Assembly: GCA_023412495.1 (NCBI GenBank)
Contig: JAEYNP010000014.1
Coordinates: 62,001 to 126,000 of the forward strand
Source of the DNA: Pseudomonadota bacterium
GTDB lineage: Bacteria; Desulfobacterota; Desulfobulbia; Desulfobulbales; Desulfocapsaceae
Length of the DNA: 64,000 nucleotides
Reading direction: 5' to 3'
The notes under the pieces are model-generated. The model saw nothing but the letters and a program-made list of their open reading frames with translations, was not told where the DNA came from and searched no databases. The position numbers and the translations under genes were made by a program. This document shows, piece after piece, positions 8,528-17,628 of this stretch. Within the stretch, counting starts at the first letter, position 1; each line of letters begins with the position of its first letter.

Positions 8528-9877
8528 TCAGCTGCGGATCATGTCGGCGATCTGGAAGGCCACTTCAAGACTTTGTTCGGCATTGAGCCTTGGGTCGCAG
8601 GTGGTCAGGTAGTTGCTTGCCAGTTCTTCGTCGATGATATTGTGGGCCCCGCCGGTGCATTCGGTGACGTTGTTGCCGGTCATCTCGAAGTGCACGCCGC
8701 CGGGAATGGTGCCTTCCGACCAGTGAGTTTCGAAAAAGCAGGTGATCTCCGACAGGATATCATTAAAATTGCGGGTCTTGTGCCCGGATTTGGCGGTATA
8801 GGTGTTGGCATGCATGGGATCGCAGCTCCAGACGATGTTGTAGCCTTCCCGCTTTGCCTCCCGGAGCAGCGGCGACAGGGCCTTTTCGATGTTCTTAAGT
8901 CCGAAGCGGGTGATCAGAGTAAGACGGCCGGGTTCGTTGTCCGGACTGAGGATCTCGATCAGTCGCTTGATATCGTCGATATCATACGAGGGACCGATCT
9001 TGACGCCGATCGGGTTATGCACCCCGCGGAGGAACTCGACATGGGCGCCGTCCACCTGCCTGGTCCGTTCGCCGATCCACAGCATATGGGCCGAACAGTC
9101 GTACCAGTCGCCGGTGATCGAATCCATCCGGGTCAGCGCCTCTTCATACTGGAGCAGAAGGGCCTCGTGAGAAGTGAAGAGCTGGGTCTGGTTGATCTGC
9201 GGAGTGTCGGCGGAGATACCGATCGTCTCCATGAATTTGATAGCCTGGCTGATCTGCTTGGCCATCCGGTCGTAGGACCGGCCCATCGGCGACTGGGCGA
9301 CGAATTCCTGGTTCCAGGCCTGGACTCGCTGGAGCGAGCCGAAACCGCCGCGGGTAAAGGCTCGCAGGAGGTTGAGGGTCGAGGCGGCCATGTTGTAGCC
9401 CTTCAGCATGTATTTGGGGTTGGGCGTGCGGGCCTCCAGGGAGAATTCGGCTTTGTTGACCATGTCGCCGCGGTAGCAAGGCAGCTCGATCCCGTCGATG
9501 GTTTCCGTGTCGGAAGAGCGGGGTTTGGCGAACTGGCCGGCGATCCGGCCCATTTTGATGACCGGCTTGCCGCCCGCATAAGTGAGCACGACTGCCATCT
9601 GCAGTAAGACCTTGAGGGTTTCGCGAATATTGGGTGCGGTCACCTGGCTGAAATTTTCGGAGCAGTCGCCGCCCTGGAGCAGGAAGGCCTCGCCGCTCGC
9701 TGCCTTGGCCAGCATCTGCTTGAGGGAGCGGATCTCGCCGGCAAAGACGAGAGGCGGCAGGGCGGAGAGGTCGGTGAGCACTTTTTCCACGGCCGAGGCG
9801 TCGGGCCAGGTGGGTTGCTGCAGTGCCTTATAACTTTTCCAGCTTGATTTGGTCCAGTTTTTCTGTATGACTGACAT
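8528..9877 (-). CDS. 3-deoxy-7-phosphoheptulonate synthase, class II
   Basis: A 449-aa class II (plant-type, AroAII) DAHP synthase. It condenses phosphoenolpyruvate and erythrose 4-phosphate in the first committed step of aromatic amino acid synthesis. Class II motifs include the N-terminal WPDASAVEKVLTDLSALPPL, LLQGGDCSENF, RIAGQFAKPRS, WIGERTRQVDGAHVEFLRG, VWSCDPMHANT and GGVHFEMTGNNVTECTGG. The length matches the family. The ATG at 9875-9877 has AAGGA 6 nt upstream. It is on the same strand as the HsdR_N gene but separated by 213 bp with no other gene. TrpB lies nearby at 11979. Confidence 0.95.
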   Translation of the reverse strand: MSVIQKNWTKSSWKSYKALQQPTWPDASAVEKVLTDLSALPPLVFAGEIRSLKQMLAKAASGEAFLLQGGDCSENFSQVTAPNIRETLKVLLQMAVVLTYAGGKPVIKMGRIAGQFAKPRSSDTETIDGIELPCYRGDMVNKAEFSLEARTPNPKYMLKGYNMAASTLNLLRAFTRGGFGSLQRVQAWNQEFVAQSPMGRSYDRMAKQISQAIKFMETIGISADTPQINQTQLFTSHEALLLQYEEALTRMDSITGDWYDCSAHMLWIGERTRQVDGAHVEFLRGVHNPIGVKIGPSYDIDDIKRLIEILSPDNEPGRLTLITRFGLKNIEKALSPLLREAKREGYNIVWSCDPMHANTYTAKSGHKTRNFNDILSEITCFFETHWSEGTIPGGVHFEMTGNNVTECTGGAHNIIDEELASNYLTTCDPRLNAEQSLEVAFQIADMIRS

Positions 9878-10090
9878 TGCAAGTCCTTGTGTAGAAACAT
9901 CTTTTATGATGTCGTTAATGGGTGCCAGAGGCTCGGTCTGTCGGGTTGACGGGGGCGCCGAGATGAAGACTCTCTTTACTAAAGTATTTCCAGGTAAAAA
10001 AACAAGTAAATATTCACGGACATCGGGAATTGGCGGTTCGCAGATGGAAAAATGGCCGCACCGAGTGGATGAGAGGCAAAAGTGAAACAG

Positions 10091-10633
10091 CTAGAAGCAG
10101 CACCGTTCTACATCGAAGGCATTCAGGATGCGCAGTTCCCTTTCCCGCTTGACACCCTCGGGGGGTGGTAGAAATTCGAGTTTCCTTAGCATGGTAACGG
10201 CGGCGGAGCAGTCGGGGATGGCGGCGAGCCCGGTTCCGAGGATCTTGCCGGTTCCGGAATCCAGCAGCTCCGCGTCGATGCCGTTGGTGACCACCGCCAG
10301 GGGAATACAATAGTCGGAAATCAGTACCCGGGCTGCGGCGATCGCGGATCGCTCCCGGCTGACCAGGGAACCCGGGCCATAGCGAATGATCATGAAGGCC
10401 TTGGCGTCCAGGGATACGGTCAATTCGATGGTAGAGGTGACGAAACATCGGGAAAAGAGTGTTTCTATGCGTAATCTGGGGGTGAGATTTTCCTTGAGAT
10501 ACCTCTTTTCCTCGACCATCATCCGGGCGAGCTGCTGGCGGATTCTTTCGTCGTCGGTATCGGTCAGTTCCTCGCCGGTAAGGAAATCGATCAGGGTGCC
10601 GTAGATAAGATGATGGGGTTTGGGGACGGGCAT
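10091..10633 (-). CDS. HsdR N-terminal-domain (PD-(D/E)XK-like) protein
   Basis: A 180-aa protein that is almost entirely a type I restriction enzyme R-subunit N-terminal domain: IYGTLIDFLTGEELTDTDDERIRQQLARMMVEE, then a core with a possible nuclease strand pattern and IAAARVLISDYCIPLAVVTNGIDAELLD. No helicase or partner HsdS/HsdM genes are present. Stand-alone versions of this domain are common in deltaproteobacteria and have no established role; a link to restriction is not supported here. The start at 10633 is preceded by GGAG; the open frame upstream to 10702 lacks a ribosome-binding site. Confidence 0.75.
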   Translation of the reverse strand: MPVPKPHHLIYGTLIDFLTGEELTDTDDERIRQQLARMMVEEKRYLKENLTPRLRIETLFSRCFVTSTIELTVSLDAKAFMIIRYGPGSLVSRERSAIAAARVLISDYCIPLAVVTNGIDAELLDSGTGKILGTGLAAIPDCSAAVTMLRKLEFLPPPEGVKRERELRILNAFDVERCCF

Positions 10634-10723
10634 AGGGTGCTCCGGTTTTGTCTTTTCGCAGATGATTTTCCAAAAAATAAACCACTGTTGAAGCTCGGGC
10701 AAGAAGCTCGGAGATGCTGGTAT

Positions 10724-10740
10724 AACAATTACTTTTTTAT
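10724..10740. promoter_or_regulatory. Second copy of the 17-mer found upstream of htrA
   Basis: Exact repeat of the 17 bases at 8314-8330. It lies 91 nt upstream of the HsdR_N start (minus strand, same relative orientation as at htrA) and 158 nt upstream of the omptin start (plus strand). The preceding TGGTATAAC on the plus strand resembles an extended -10 element. Confidence 0.3.
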
Positions 10741-10897
10741 TTCACTCCTTCCCGGCGGATCCACGACTGCAACTGAACTATTCTTTATGATTGACTTTTC
10801 CGCCTCGATATCATTAGCTTTTGCCCCGATAACCCCGGCAACGCCCAGCCGGAGCGGAGTTTATCCCGTCGAAAAATTATCACAAAACAGGAGGAAT

Positions 10898-11899
10898 ATG
10901 AACCCGAAACGAGCGATACAGCACATTTCAATTGTAAGCGCCGCATCCGCTATATTACTCAGCGGACCCGGATTTGCCTCTGCTGCCGGTCCTGTAGCCG
11001 TGGCGCCACGGCAGGATATCGAGGTGGCAATGGCCGAGACCTCGCCGGTGAAATTTTCTCTGAGCGGCGGGGCGGGTTACCTCACAGGCGAAGCCAACGA
11101 GATCGTCTTCGTACCCGAACTCAACAATCACAAAATCAGCGAATTGACCTGGCAGATCGACAATCTGTTCATGGTCGGCGTAGGCGCCCACCTCAAGTTG
11201 CAGAACTGGCTGACCGTCAACTTCGACGGCTGGTTCAAGGCCACCGACGGCGATGGTACGATGGATGACTTCGACTTTCGGATCATCGGGGCGGACTGGA
11301 CAGACTGGTCGACCCACAATGACACCGATGTCACCGACGGCAGCATTATTGACTTGAATGCCGAATTCTCGGTATTCAGAACGGAAGGCTTCGCCCTGAA
11401 ACTGATCGGCGGCTACAAACGGGATGATTTTGGCTGGGAGGCCTATGGTGGCGACTTCGTCTTTTCGGTGAACGGTTTCCGCGACACCGCCGGATCCTTT
11501 CCCGACGGCCTGCAGGTTGTGGGATACGAGCAGACCTATGAATCTCCCTATGTGGGGGTCGGAATCGGCGCCAATTTCTCTAAATTCGAACTGGCCAGCC
11601 GGTTGATTTACTCAGCCTGGGTCCAGGGCGAGGCGATCGACAATCATTACCTGCGCAACCTGGTCACCACCGACGAAATTGAGGACGGTGACATGGTAGC
11701 CTTCGACATATCGGGTAATTATTTGATCAACAATCATCTTTCCGTGATGATTGCCTATACCTATCAGAATTACGACACGACCCAGGGTGATTCGCTGTGG
11801 GAGTTCCGGGACGAAGGGGTATCCATCTTCTTCGAAGACGGCGCCGGAATGGATCTGTACTATTCCCTCTTCACTGTTTCCTTGAAGTATACCTTCTAA
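10898..11899 (+). CDS. Omptin-family outer-membrane aspartyl protease
   Basis: A 333-aa outer-membrane beta-barrel with a signal peptide (about residues 1-29). Omptin landmarks run throughout: ISELTWQIDN, TMDDFDF, ADWTDWSTHNDTDV, GGYKRDDFGWEAYGGDF, FRDTAGSFPDG, ESPYVGVGIG and a C-terminal LKYTF. Catalytic residues align with OmpT D83, D85, D210 and H212 as D124, D126, D248 and H250, so it is probably active against surface or extracellular peptides. The ATG at 10898 has AGGAGG 7 nt upstream; the frame extends further upstream without meaning. A strong terminator follows. Omptins are best known from enterobacteria, so transfer or an older lineage is possible. Confidence 0.88.
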   Translation: MNPKRAIQHISIVSAASAILLSGPGFASAAGPVAVAPRQDIEVAMAETSPVKFSLSGGAGYLTGEANEIVFVPELNNHKISELTWQIDNLFMVGVGAHLKLQNWLTVNFDGWFKATDGDGTMDDFDFRIIGADWTDWSTHNDTDVTDGSIIDLNAEFSVFRTEGFALKLIGGYKRDDFGWEAYGGDFVFSVNGFRDTAGSFPDGLQVVGYEQTYESPYVGVGIGANFSKFELASRLIYSAWVQGEAIDNHYLRNLVTTDEIEDGDMVAFDISGNYLINNHLSVMIAYTYQNYDTTQGDSLWEFRDEGVSIFFEDGAGMDLYYSLFTVSLKYTF

Positions 11900-11926
11900 G
11901 GATCGTCACCGTTTTCCCGACGAGAC

Positions 11927-11976
11927 CGGCCCCATCACTCCCCTTAGTTTTTCTTGGGAGCGTTGGGGCCGTTTTT
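11927..11976 (+). terminator. Intrinsic terminator after the omptin gene
   Basis: Arms 11927-11942 and 11956-11971 pair at 14 of 16 positions, including seven G-C pairs at the base, followed by TTTTT at 11972-11976. It ends 3 nt before the convergent trpB stop. Confidence 0.8.
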
Positions 11977-11978
11977 CC

Positions 11979-13319
11979 TCAGATCTTCGGAAGGTTGGCC
12001 ATCGATCGGGCGATGGCCTCGGCCGGATAATCGAAGTCGCGGAGTTCCCCTGAATAGTACCGGTCGTAGGAACCCATGTCGATCAGGCCGTGGCCCGAGA
12101 AGTTGAAGAGGATCGTCTTCGGCTCGTCCGGGTCTCTCATCGCCTCGAGGATGGCGCCGCGAATGGCGTGGCAGGTCTCGGGGGCGGGGATGATCCCTTC
12201 CGCCTTGGCGAAAAGGACGCCGGCCTCGAAGCACTCGAGCTGGTGGAGCTTGATCGGCTCGACGATCTTTTCCCGGACCATGGCCGAGACGATGGGCGAC
12301 ATGCCGTGGTAGCGGAGGCCTCCGGCGTGGATGCCCGGGGGAATGAAATCGTGGCCCAGGGTGTACATGTAGAGCAGCGGCGTGGTCTGGGCGACATCGC
12401 CGAAGTCGTAGGCGAGCTTCCCTGCGGTCAGCGTCGGGCAGGAGGCGGGCTCGGTGCCGACGAAGCGGATCTTCCTGCCCTCCAGGTAGTCGGGGACGAA
12501 AGGCGCGGCGAGCCCGGCGAAGTTCGAGCCTCCGCCGCAGCAGCCGACAATGACGTCGGGGAAGACGCCCGCGATCTCCATCTGCTTTTTGGCTTCCAGC
12601 CCGATGATGGTCTGGTGGAGGATAACGTGGTTGAGGACCGAGCCCAGGGCATATTTGGTGTCTTCCCGCGAGGAGGCGTCCTCCAGGGCCTCGGAAATGG
12701 CGATGCCGAGCGAGCCGGGGGTGTCGGGCATCTGCTCGCGGATCATCCGACCGGTTCGGGTGTCCATGCTGGGGCTCGCCGCGACCGTCGCCCCGAAGGT
12801 CTGCATGATCGACTTGCGATAGGGTTTCTGGTCGAAGGAGACCCGCACCATGTAGACCTTGCATTCCAGGCCGAACTTGCTGGCGGCAAGCGACAGGGCG
12901 CTCCCCCACTGTCCGGCGCCGGTCTCAGTGGTCAGGCGTTTGACGCCCTCGCGCTTGTTGTAATAGGCTTGGGGGACGGCGCTGTTTGGTTTATGGGAGC
13001 CGACCGGAGAGACGCCTTCATTCTTGAAGAAAATCTTGGCCCGGGTGCCCAGGACCTTCTCCAGGTTGGAGGCCCGCACCAGCGGCGAGGGGCGCCAGAT
13101 CTTCAGGATTTCCAGCACTTCGTCGGGTATGTTGATGAACCTCTCGGCGGACATCTCCTGTTCGAGCAGCCCCATGGGGAAAACGGCGGCCAGCTTTTCC
13201 GGCCCCATCGGCTGTTTCGTCTCCGGGTCGAGCGGCGGCAGGAGCCCGCCCGGCAGATCGGGAACAACGTTATACCATTGGGTGGGCATCTGATCATCGC
13301 GCAAGACGATTTTCTTCAT
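11979..13319 (-). CDS. trpB: Tryptophan synthase beta chain, TrpB2-type
   Basis: A 446-aa pyridoxal-phosphate enzyme of the TrpB2 branch, longer than the usual 400-aa TrpB1. It makes tryptophan from serine and indole. The PLP lysine is K110 in GSHKPNSA, and the phosphate-binding loop is GGGSNF near residues 262-267. The N-terminal extension ([17 protein letters not shown]) and the C-terminal [11 protein letters not shown] are TrpB2 traits. No trpA is adjacent. TrpB2 enzymes are often not complexed with TrpA and may salvage indole or act as serine deaminases. It is transcribed alone; the promoter region is 13320-13454. Confidence 0.92.
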   Translation of the reverse strand: MKKIVLRDDQMPTQWYNVVPDLPGGLLPPLDPETKQPMGPEKLAAVFPMGLLEQEMSAERFINIPDEVLEILKIWRPSPLVRASNLEKVLGTRAKIFFKNEGVSPVGSHKPNSAVPQAYYNKREGVKRLTTETGAGQWGSALSLAASKFGLECKVYMVRVSFDQKPYRKSIMQTFGATVAASPSMDTRTGRMIREQMPDTPGSLGIAISEALEDASSREDTKYALGSVLNHVILHQTIIGLEAKKQMEIAGVFPDVIVGCCGGGSNFAGLAAPFVPDYLEGRKIRFVGTEPASCPTLTAGKLAYDFGDVAQTTPLLYMYTLGHDFIPPGIHAGGLRYHGMSPIVSAMVREKIVEPIKLHQLECFEAGVLFAKAEGIIPAPETCHAIRGAILEAMRDPDEPKTILFNFSGHGLIDMGSYDRYYSGELRDFDYPAEAIARSMANLPKI

Positions 13320-13427
13320 CGTGATCTCTCCTTGGTTTGGTAGTCTTATGGCACTGCATAAAAAAAGTTAAGCCGCAAGTTTACAGCATGTTCTTTACCA
13401 CACAATCAAAGCCGGCGGCAACTGACC

Positions 13428-13441
13428 TTCGCGTACGCGAA
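13428..13441. other. 14-bp perfect palindrome between letB and trpB
   Basis: TTCGCGTACGCGAA reads the same on both strands. It lies just past the letB stop in the 135-bp gap before the trpB start. It could be a terminator stem without a loop or an operator; no T tract is present. Confidence 0.3.
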
Positions 13442-13454
13442 AACTTCATCGCCG

Positions 13455-16184
13455 TTACTGCCCTTTCCTGCCCTCCGGAACTTGCCCGGGCTGTTCTTGC
13501 TTCAGGAGGACGAGATCGGGATTCCAGTCCAGCCACTCCTTTTCGGGTTCGTCGAAGAGGTGGAAAGCCTCGCCGGCCAATGCCTGGGGAGCCGCCTCCC
13601 CGGGAGTGGCGAGGGCGATGCCTCCGCGCAGCAAGGCTTCAAGGGATTCCGTGGAAAAGGTGAGCCCGGAGAAAATGCCGCCTTCGATCCTGGTGCCGCT
13701 GACCTTCCAGAACCGGGTGTTCTTGCGGATCAGGGTTTTATAGCGGTGGGAAATGTTCAGGAATACGTACACCTCGCCGAAACCCGGCGAGAGTTCATAC
13801 CCGGTCACCTGACCGACCTCGACCTGCCGGTAGTAGACCGGCGAGCCGACGCTCAAGGAGCCGAGATGCTTGGCGACCAGCACGAGCCCCAGCCCTTCCC
13901 GCCCGGCGATCTCCGCCCGGGGCGGTTCCGGCAGTACGGTGAAGATCCGGGCGGGCGCGCCGTCTCCCGGCAGGAAGCTGAGATAGGGGCCGAAAACGAC
14001 GGTTTCGACATTTTTGACTCCGGAAAGGCCTACCTCCGCCTTTTCCACCCACACCCTGGTATCGGTGCGAAAAAACGGCTCAACATGTTTTTCCACGCTC
14101 ACGACGGCGCGGATGGTCTGCAGGTTTTCGGTGAAATTCATCTCGGCAATCCTGCCGACTTCTATGCCCTTGTAGCGGAGCGGAGAACCCACCTTCAGGC
14201 CGCTCGTATCGGTGAGCAGCATCGTCAGCCGCACCTCGTCGGCATGGGTGGCAGCTTCGAGATCGGCGTAGAGGGGATAGGGCTCCTTGCCCGGAGGTTT
14301 TCCGTTTTCCGTTACATTGATGCTGCCGATGCCACCCGCGACCAGGGTCGCAAGCGAACCGGTCTCCACGTCGATGCCTCCCAGGCCGGCGGAAACCTTG
14401 ATGCCGCTGAGATTGTAAAAGCGGGTGTTTTCATGGATAAGTTTTTTGTACTCATCCAGAACCATGCATTCGATGAGCACCGACTGTCCGTCCTTAGCGA
14501 GCCGAAAGCCCTCGATTTCGCCGATCTTGATATTCTTGTGGAGGATTGGGGAACCGGTGGCAAGTGACTGCCCCCCCTCTTTCGCGGCGACGGTGAAGTG
14601 GATGCCTGGCGGCTGCAGCTCGGGCACGGCGGCGACGGCGTCCCTATAGCTGTCGTGGAGGGGGAAGGCGAATCCCTCCTCCGGCGGATGCTTTCTGTTC
14701 GTTTTGGGGTTGTCCGGTGAGGTGAAGCTCACGCCGCCATGGAGGAGTCTTGCCAGCGGACCGGACGATACCGCCAGGCCTTCGCTCAGGCTGGCGTTCA
14801 CCTCGATGCCCGATTGCATCCAGAAGACCGACTTGGAGGTTACCAGATTGAGGTATTTTTCATAAACGAAGATCGTGGTGCGAAGCGACTCCCCCGAACC
14901 TGTCAGATCCACCCCCACCACCTCGCCCACCTGGATATTTTTATAATGGACCGGAGACTTGACGGCAAGATCGGTGGGCGTATCGGAGGTGAGGACAAAG
15001 CTCCTTCCCGCCCGCAGCGGAATCTGCGGCGGCGGTTCGGTCAGGATGTCGAAGTGGTTGCGGAAGGGGCCGTCACCCGGTTGGAAAGTAATATGCGCCC
15101 CGGACAGCAACAGGCGAAGGTTGCTGAGCCCGGCCGCAGAGATCTGCGGCTTCACCATCCAGAACTTGGTGTTCTCCCTGAGGATGAGCTCCGCCCGCGG
15201 GTCGAGGAGGATGGTGGCGGTCACGGTGCGCTGGGGGTTGTCGTCGATTTTGATCTCCTTGACATAACCTGCCTCCAGGCCACGGTACATGACCTTGGTT
15301 GCGCCTTCGACAATGTCCTCGCTCGAGGCGAGGGTGAGCGTCATGGGCACTCCGTAACTGGCAGCCTCCCGGTCAGAATAGAGGTAAAAGACATGGCCGT
15401 TTTTTACCGGAGGAGTTTCCTCGAGCGGTTCCGGTGTTTGGAGCAGGATGCCTCCCTTGAGGAGGGCGGCCAGCGACTCGACCTGAATCTTCAGGTTCGG
15501 CAGCTTGCCGCCGATCTGGATGCCGCTGGCGTTCGAAAAGCGGCTCCCTTCCTTGACCAGGTGGCTGAACCTGGCATCGATGAAAACATCGATGATTACG
15601 CCTTCCTCTTCCAGCTGATAGCGCTGGACCTTGCCTATTTCGATATTTCGGTAGTAGATGCCGGTGCCGACCTGGATCGAGCCGAGGGCCTCCGCCTGGA
15701 TGTTGATATGCAGTCCAGGGGTGTCCGGGGAAACCGGCGGGGGATTGGAGAGTCCTTCGAAAAACCGGCTGGACTCGGCGGAGGCGCCGGGCCGAATACC
15801 GATATAGCTGCCGGAGAGGATGGTCTCCAGTCCCTGCACGGTACCGGCCGTAAGCACAGGACGGACGATCCAGAACAGGGTGTCCTCCACCAGATACTCG
15901 GCTGCCTCTCGGTCGATCTTGGCAATCACCTTGACCTGGTTGTTGTGGAGGTCGGGATGGAGCGTCTCGACCAGGCCGATGGGAATGCCTCTGGCCATGA
16001 TCTGGGTCTTGTCGGGCACTATGCCGGTGGCATCCTCGAAGGTGATGATGATTTCCACCCCGGCATTGACATAAGCGGAATAAACGAGCCAGCCGCAGAT
16101 TCCCAAGGCTATCAAGGGTAGTATCCAAATCGGCGAAATCCCACGGGATTTTTTCACAACAGCGGTTTTGGCCATGACATACAT
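13455..16184 (-). CDS. letB: LetB/PqiB-type intermembrane lipid transport protein with seven MCE domains
   Basis: A 909-aa protein with one N-terminal transmembrane helix (about 20-40) and seven consecutive MCE/MlaD domains, each marked by a G-x-P-(I/V/L)-x-(Y/H)(K/R) strand: GIPIGLVE, GIYYRNIEIG, KVMYRGLEAG, PVHYKNIQVG, PILHKNIKIG, PLRYKGIEVG and PVYYRQVEVG. Seven domains and this length match E. coli LetB (YebT), which forms a hollow tunnel carrying lipids between inner and outer membranes; PqiB has only three. It is directly downstream of letA with a 2-nt gap. ATGs at 16184 and 16175 are both possible starts. The last domain ends about 50 residues before the C-terminus. Confidence 0.9.
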   Translation of the reverse strand: MYVMAKTAVVKKSRGISPIWILPLIALGICGWLVYSAYVNAGVEIIITFEDATGIVPDKTQIMARGIPIGLVETLHPDLHNNQVKVIAKIDREAAEYLVEDTLFWIVRPVLTAGTVQGLETILSGSYIGIRPGASAESSRFFEGLSNPPPVSPDTPGLHINIQAEALGSIQVGTGIYYRNIEIGKVQRYQLEEEGVIIDVFIDARFSHLVKEGSRFSNASGIQIGGKLPNLKIQVESLAALLKGGILLQTPEPLEETPPVKNGHVFYLYSDREAASYGVPMTLTLASSEDIVEGATKVMYRGLEAGYVKEIKIDDNPQRTVTATILLDPRAELILRENTKFWMVKPQISAAGLSNLRLLLSGAHITFQPGDGPFRNHFDILTEPPPQIPLRAGRSFVLTSDTPTDLAVKSPVHYKNIQVGEVVGVDLTGSGESLRTTIFVYEKYLNLVTSKSVFWMQSGIEVNASLSEGLAVSSGPLARLLHGGVSFTSPDNPKTNRKHPPEEGFAFPLHDSYRDAVAAVPELQPPGIHFTVAAKEGGQSLATGSPILHKNIKIGEIEGFRLAKDGQSVLIECMVLDEYKKLIHENTRFYNLSGIKVSAGLGGIDVETGSLATLVAGGIGSINVTENGKPPGKEPYPLYADLEAATHADEVRLTMLLTDTSGLKVGSPLRYKGIEVGRIAEMNFTENLQTIRAVVSVEKHVEPFFRTDTRVWVEKAEVGLSGVKNVETVVFGPYLSFLPGDGAPARIFTVLPEPPRAEIAGREGLGLVLVAKHLGSLSVGSPVYYRQVEVGQVTGYELSPGFGEVYVFLNISHRYKTLIRKNTRFWKVSGTRIEGGIFSGLTFSTESLEALLRGGIALATPGEAAPQALAGEAFHLFDEPEKEWLDWNPDLVLLKQEQPGQVPEGRKGQ

Positions 16185-16186
16185 CT

Positions 16187-17491
16187 TTAGGTGGAAGTTG
16201 GGATGTCAGCAGCTGTGGGCTCCTCTTCGGCGGTGCAGGTATCCCACATGATCCGCGGATCGAAGGTGATGGCGGCGAACATGGTCGAGGCCACCACGAT
16301 ACAAAAATACGTGGCGGCCGGGGCGGTGTGGATGGAGGTGAAAAAGCCGAAGTCGACCAGTACGGTGAGGAGCGCGATGACAAAGATGTCGAGCATCGAC
16401 CATCTGCCGATGAAGGCGATGAAGCGGTACATCCTGGTTTTCTGCTGAAGCAGCCGCAGATTGCATGGCCACCTGGTCAACAGCAGGATGGCGAGTCCAA
16501 CGATCTTGAAGATCGGGACGAGAATCGAGGCGGTGAAGATGATGAGGCCGATCAGGAAGGAACCGTGCTCGAAAAAGTAGATAATCCCGTCGAGGATGGT
16601 GGAACGGTCCGGGACGCCCAAAAAGTCCACGCGCATGATCGGCAGGAGGTTGGCCGGGACGAAAAAGAGCGCACTGGTGAGAATCAGCGCCCAGGTCCTT
16701 GTATAACTTTCGGGTTTTCGCAGGTGCAGCCGCTCTCCGCAGCGCGGGCAGCCCTGGCCGGCGTGCTCCGCCGGCGCCAGCAGACGGCAGATGGGGCAGA
16801 GGATCAGGCCCAGTCCCGCCGCGGACAGTTCGGCATTTTTCTGCGGGAGAGAGCGCACTCCTGTTGTTTCATCGCTGCCGATCATCCGCCAGAACAGCCT
16901 CCGGTCTATGACCGTGGAAATGGCCATGGTGATCAGAACCAGCAGCGAGAAACAGAAAACTCCCGGAAGGAAGTGAATATCCGACGAGTCCCCCATCTTG
17001 ATGACAGTGATCAGGATTCCCAGGAGATAGACCTCGACCATCGCCCATTCCTCGAGGTGCTCGAAAAGACGGAAGATCGGGGCGAGCAGCGGGGACTTTC
17101 GTTTTTGGTGGAGCGCAAGACTCACAAAGAAGATTCCGGAGAGCAGCACCAGGGGAAAGACCACCGCCGAGAGCAGGACCATGAGGGAGACGAAATAATA
17201 ATCATTTCGGTAAAAATTCAGGATCGATTCGAGTATATTGGCGCTATCGCTGAAACCGAAGGACTCCAGCGTCATGAGCGGCAGAGCTATGGCCGGCGGA
17301 TACAGGATAAGCCCGGTGCCGCTGAGGGCCAGGGCCTTGGCCACGGAACCTTCGGTCTTTCTGTGGAGGGTGTTGCGGCAGCGGGGGCACGACACGGTAT
17401 ATCCCGCCGGCGGCTCCTCGGGGACGGAGACCAGCAGATCGCAATCGGAGCAGGCGGTGAGCGACTCTTGTGTTTCGGTTCTTGAATGCAC
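16187..17491 (-). CDS. letA: LetA/PqiA-type integral membrane protein
   Basis: A 434-aa inner-membrane protein made of two homologous halves. Each half has a zinc-ribbon (CSDCD..CPRC and CPICR..CPRCGERL) followed by about four transmembrane helices, as in PqiA/LetA, which work with LetB in lipid transport. The GTG at 17489-17491 is proposed as the start: AGGAAG lies 5-6 nt upstream, the first zinc-ribbon follows 12 residues later, and the length then equals the family norm. A longer frame reaches 17626 but its extra residues are basic and unlike the family. Divergent from prmA. Confidence 0.88.
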   Translation of the reverse strand: MHSRTETQESLTACSDCDLLVSVPEEPPAGYTVSCPRCRNTLHRKTEGSVAKALALSGTGLILYPPAIALPLMTLESFGFSDSANILESILNFYRNDYYFVSLMVLLSAVVFPLVLLSGIFFVSLALHQKRKSPLLAPIFRLFEHLEEWAMVEVYLLGILITVIKMGDSSDIHFLPGVFCFSLLVLITMAISTVIDRRLFWRMIGSDETTGVRSLPQKNAELSAAGLGLILCPICRLLAPAEHAGQGCPRCGERLHLRKPESYTRTWALILTSALFFVPANLLPIMRVDFLGVPDRSTILDGIIYFFEHGSFLIGLIIFTASILVPIFKIVGLAILLLTRWPCNLRLLQQKTRMYRFIAFIGRWSMLDIFVIALLTVLVDFGFFTSIHTAPAATYFCIVVASTMFAAITFDPRIMWDTCTAEEEPTAADIPTST

Positions 17492-17628
17492 GAAAACTTC
17501 CTGAAGGCAAGTCCGGAAAGGGTAAAATAACGACTTCTTGAAATAATAACTTCGTCGAAGTCGTTTGTCATATGAAAAACGGCCGCCGCCGGGGCAGGAA
17601 GGAAGGCGTCGGGCCAGGAAATACAACT

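Noticed and set aside
10610..10897. In-frame upstream extension of the omptin gene
   Set aside because: The signal peptide starts at ATG 10898 with AGGAGG before it; upstream residues lie over the opposite gene and promoter region.
14739..16121. Plus-strand open frame of 460 codons opposite letB
   Set aside because: letB is clearly coding (seven MCE domains); the antisense frame is rich in Arg, Gly and Asp with no domain.
17492..17626. N-terminal extension of LetA to an ATG at 17626
   Set aside because: The GTG at 17491 has a proper ribosome-binding site and gives the family length; the extension is basic and without homology.
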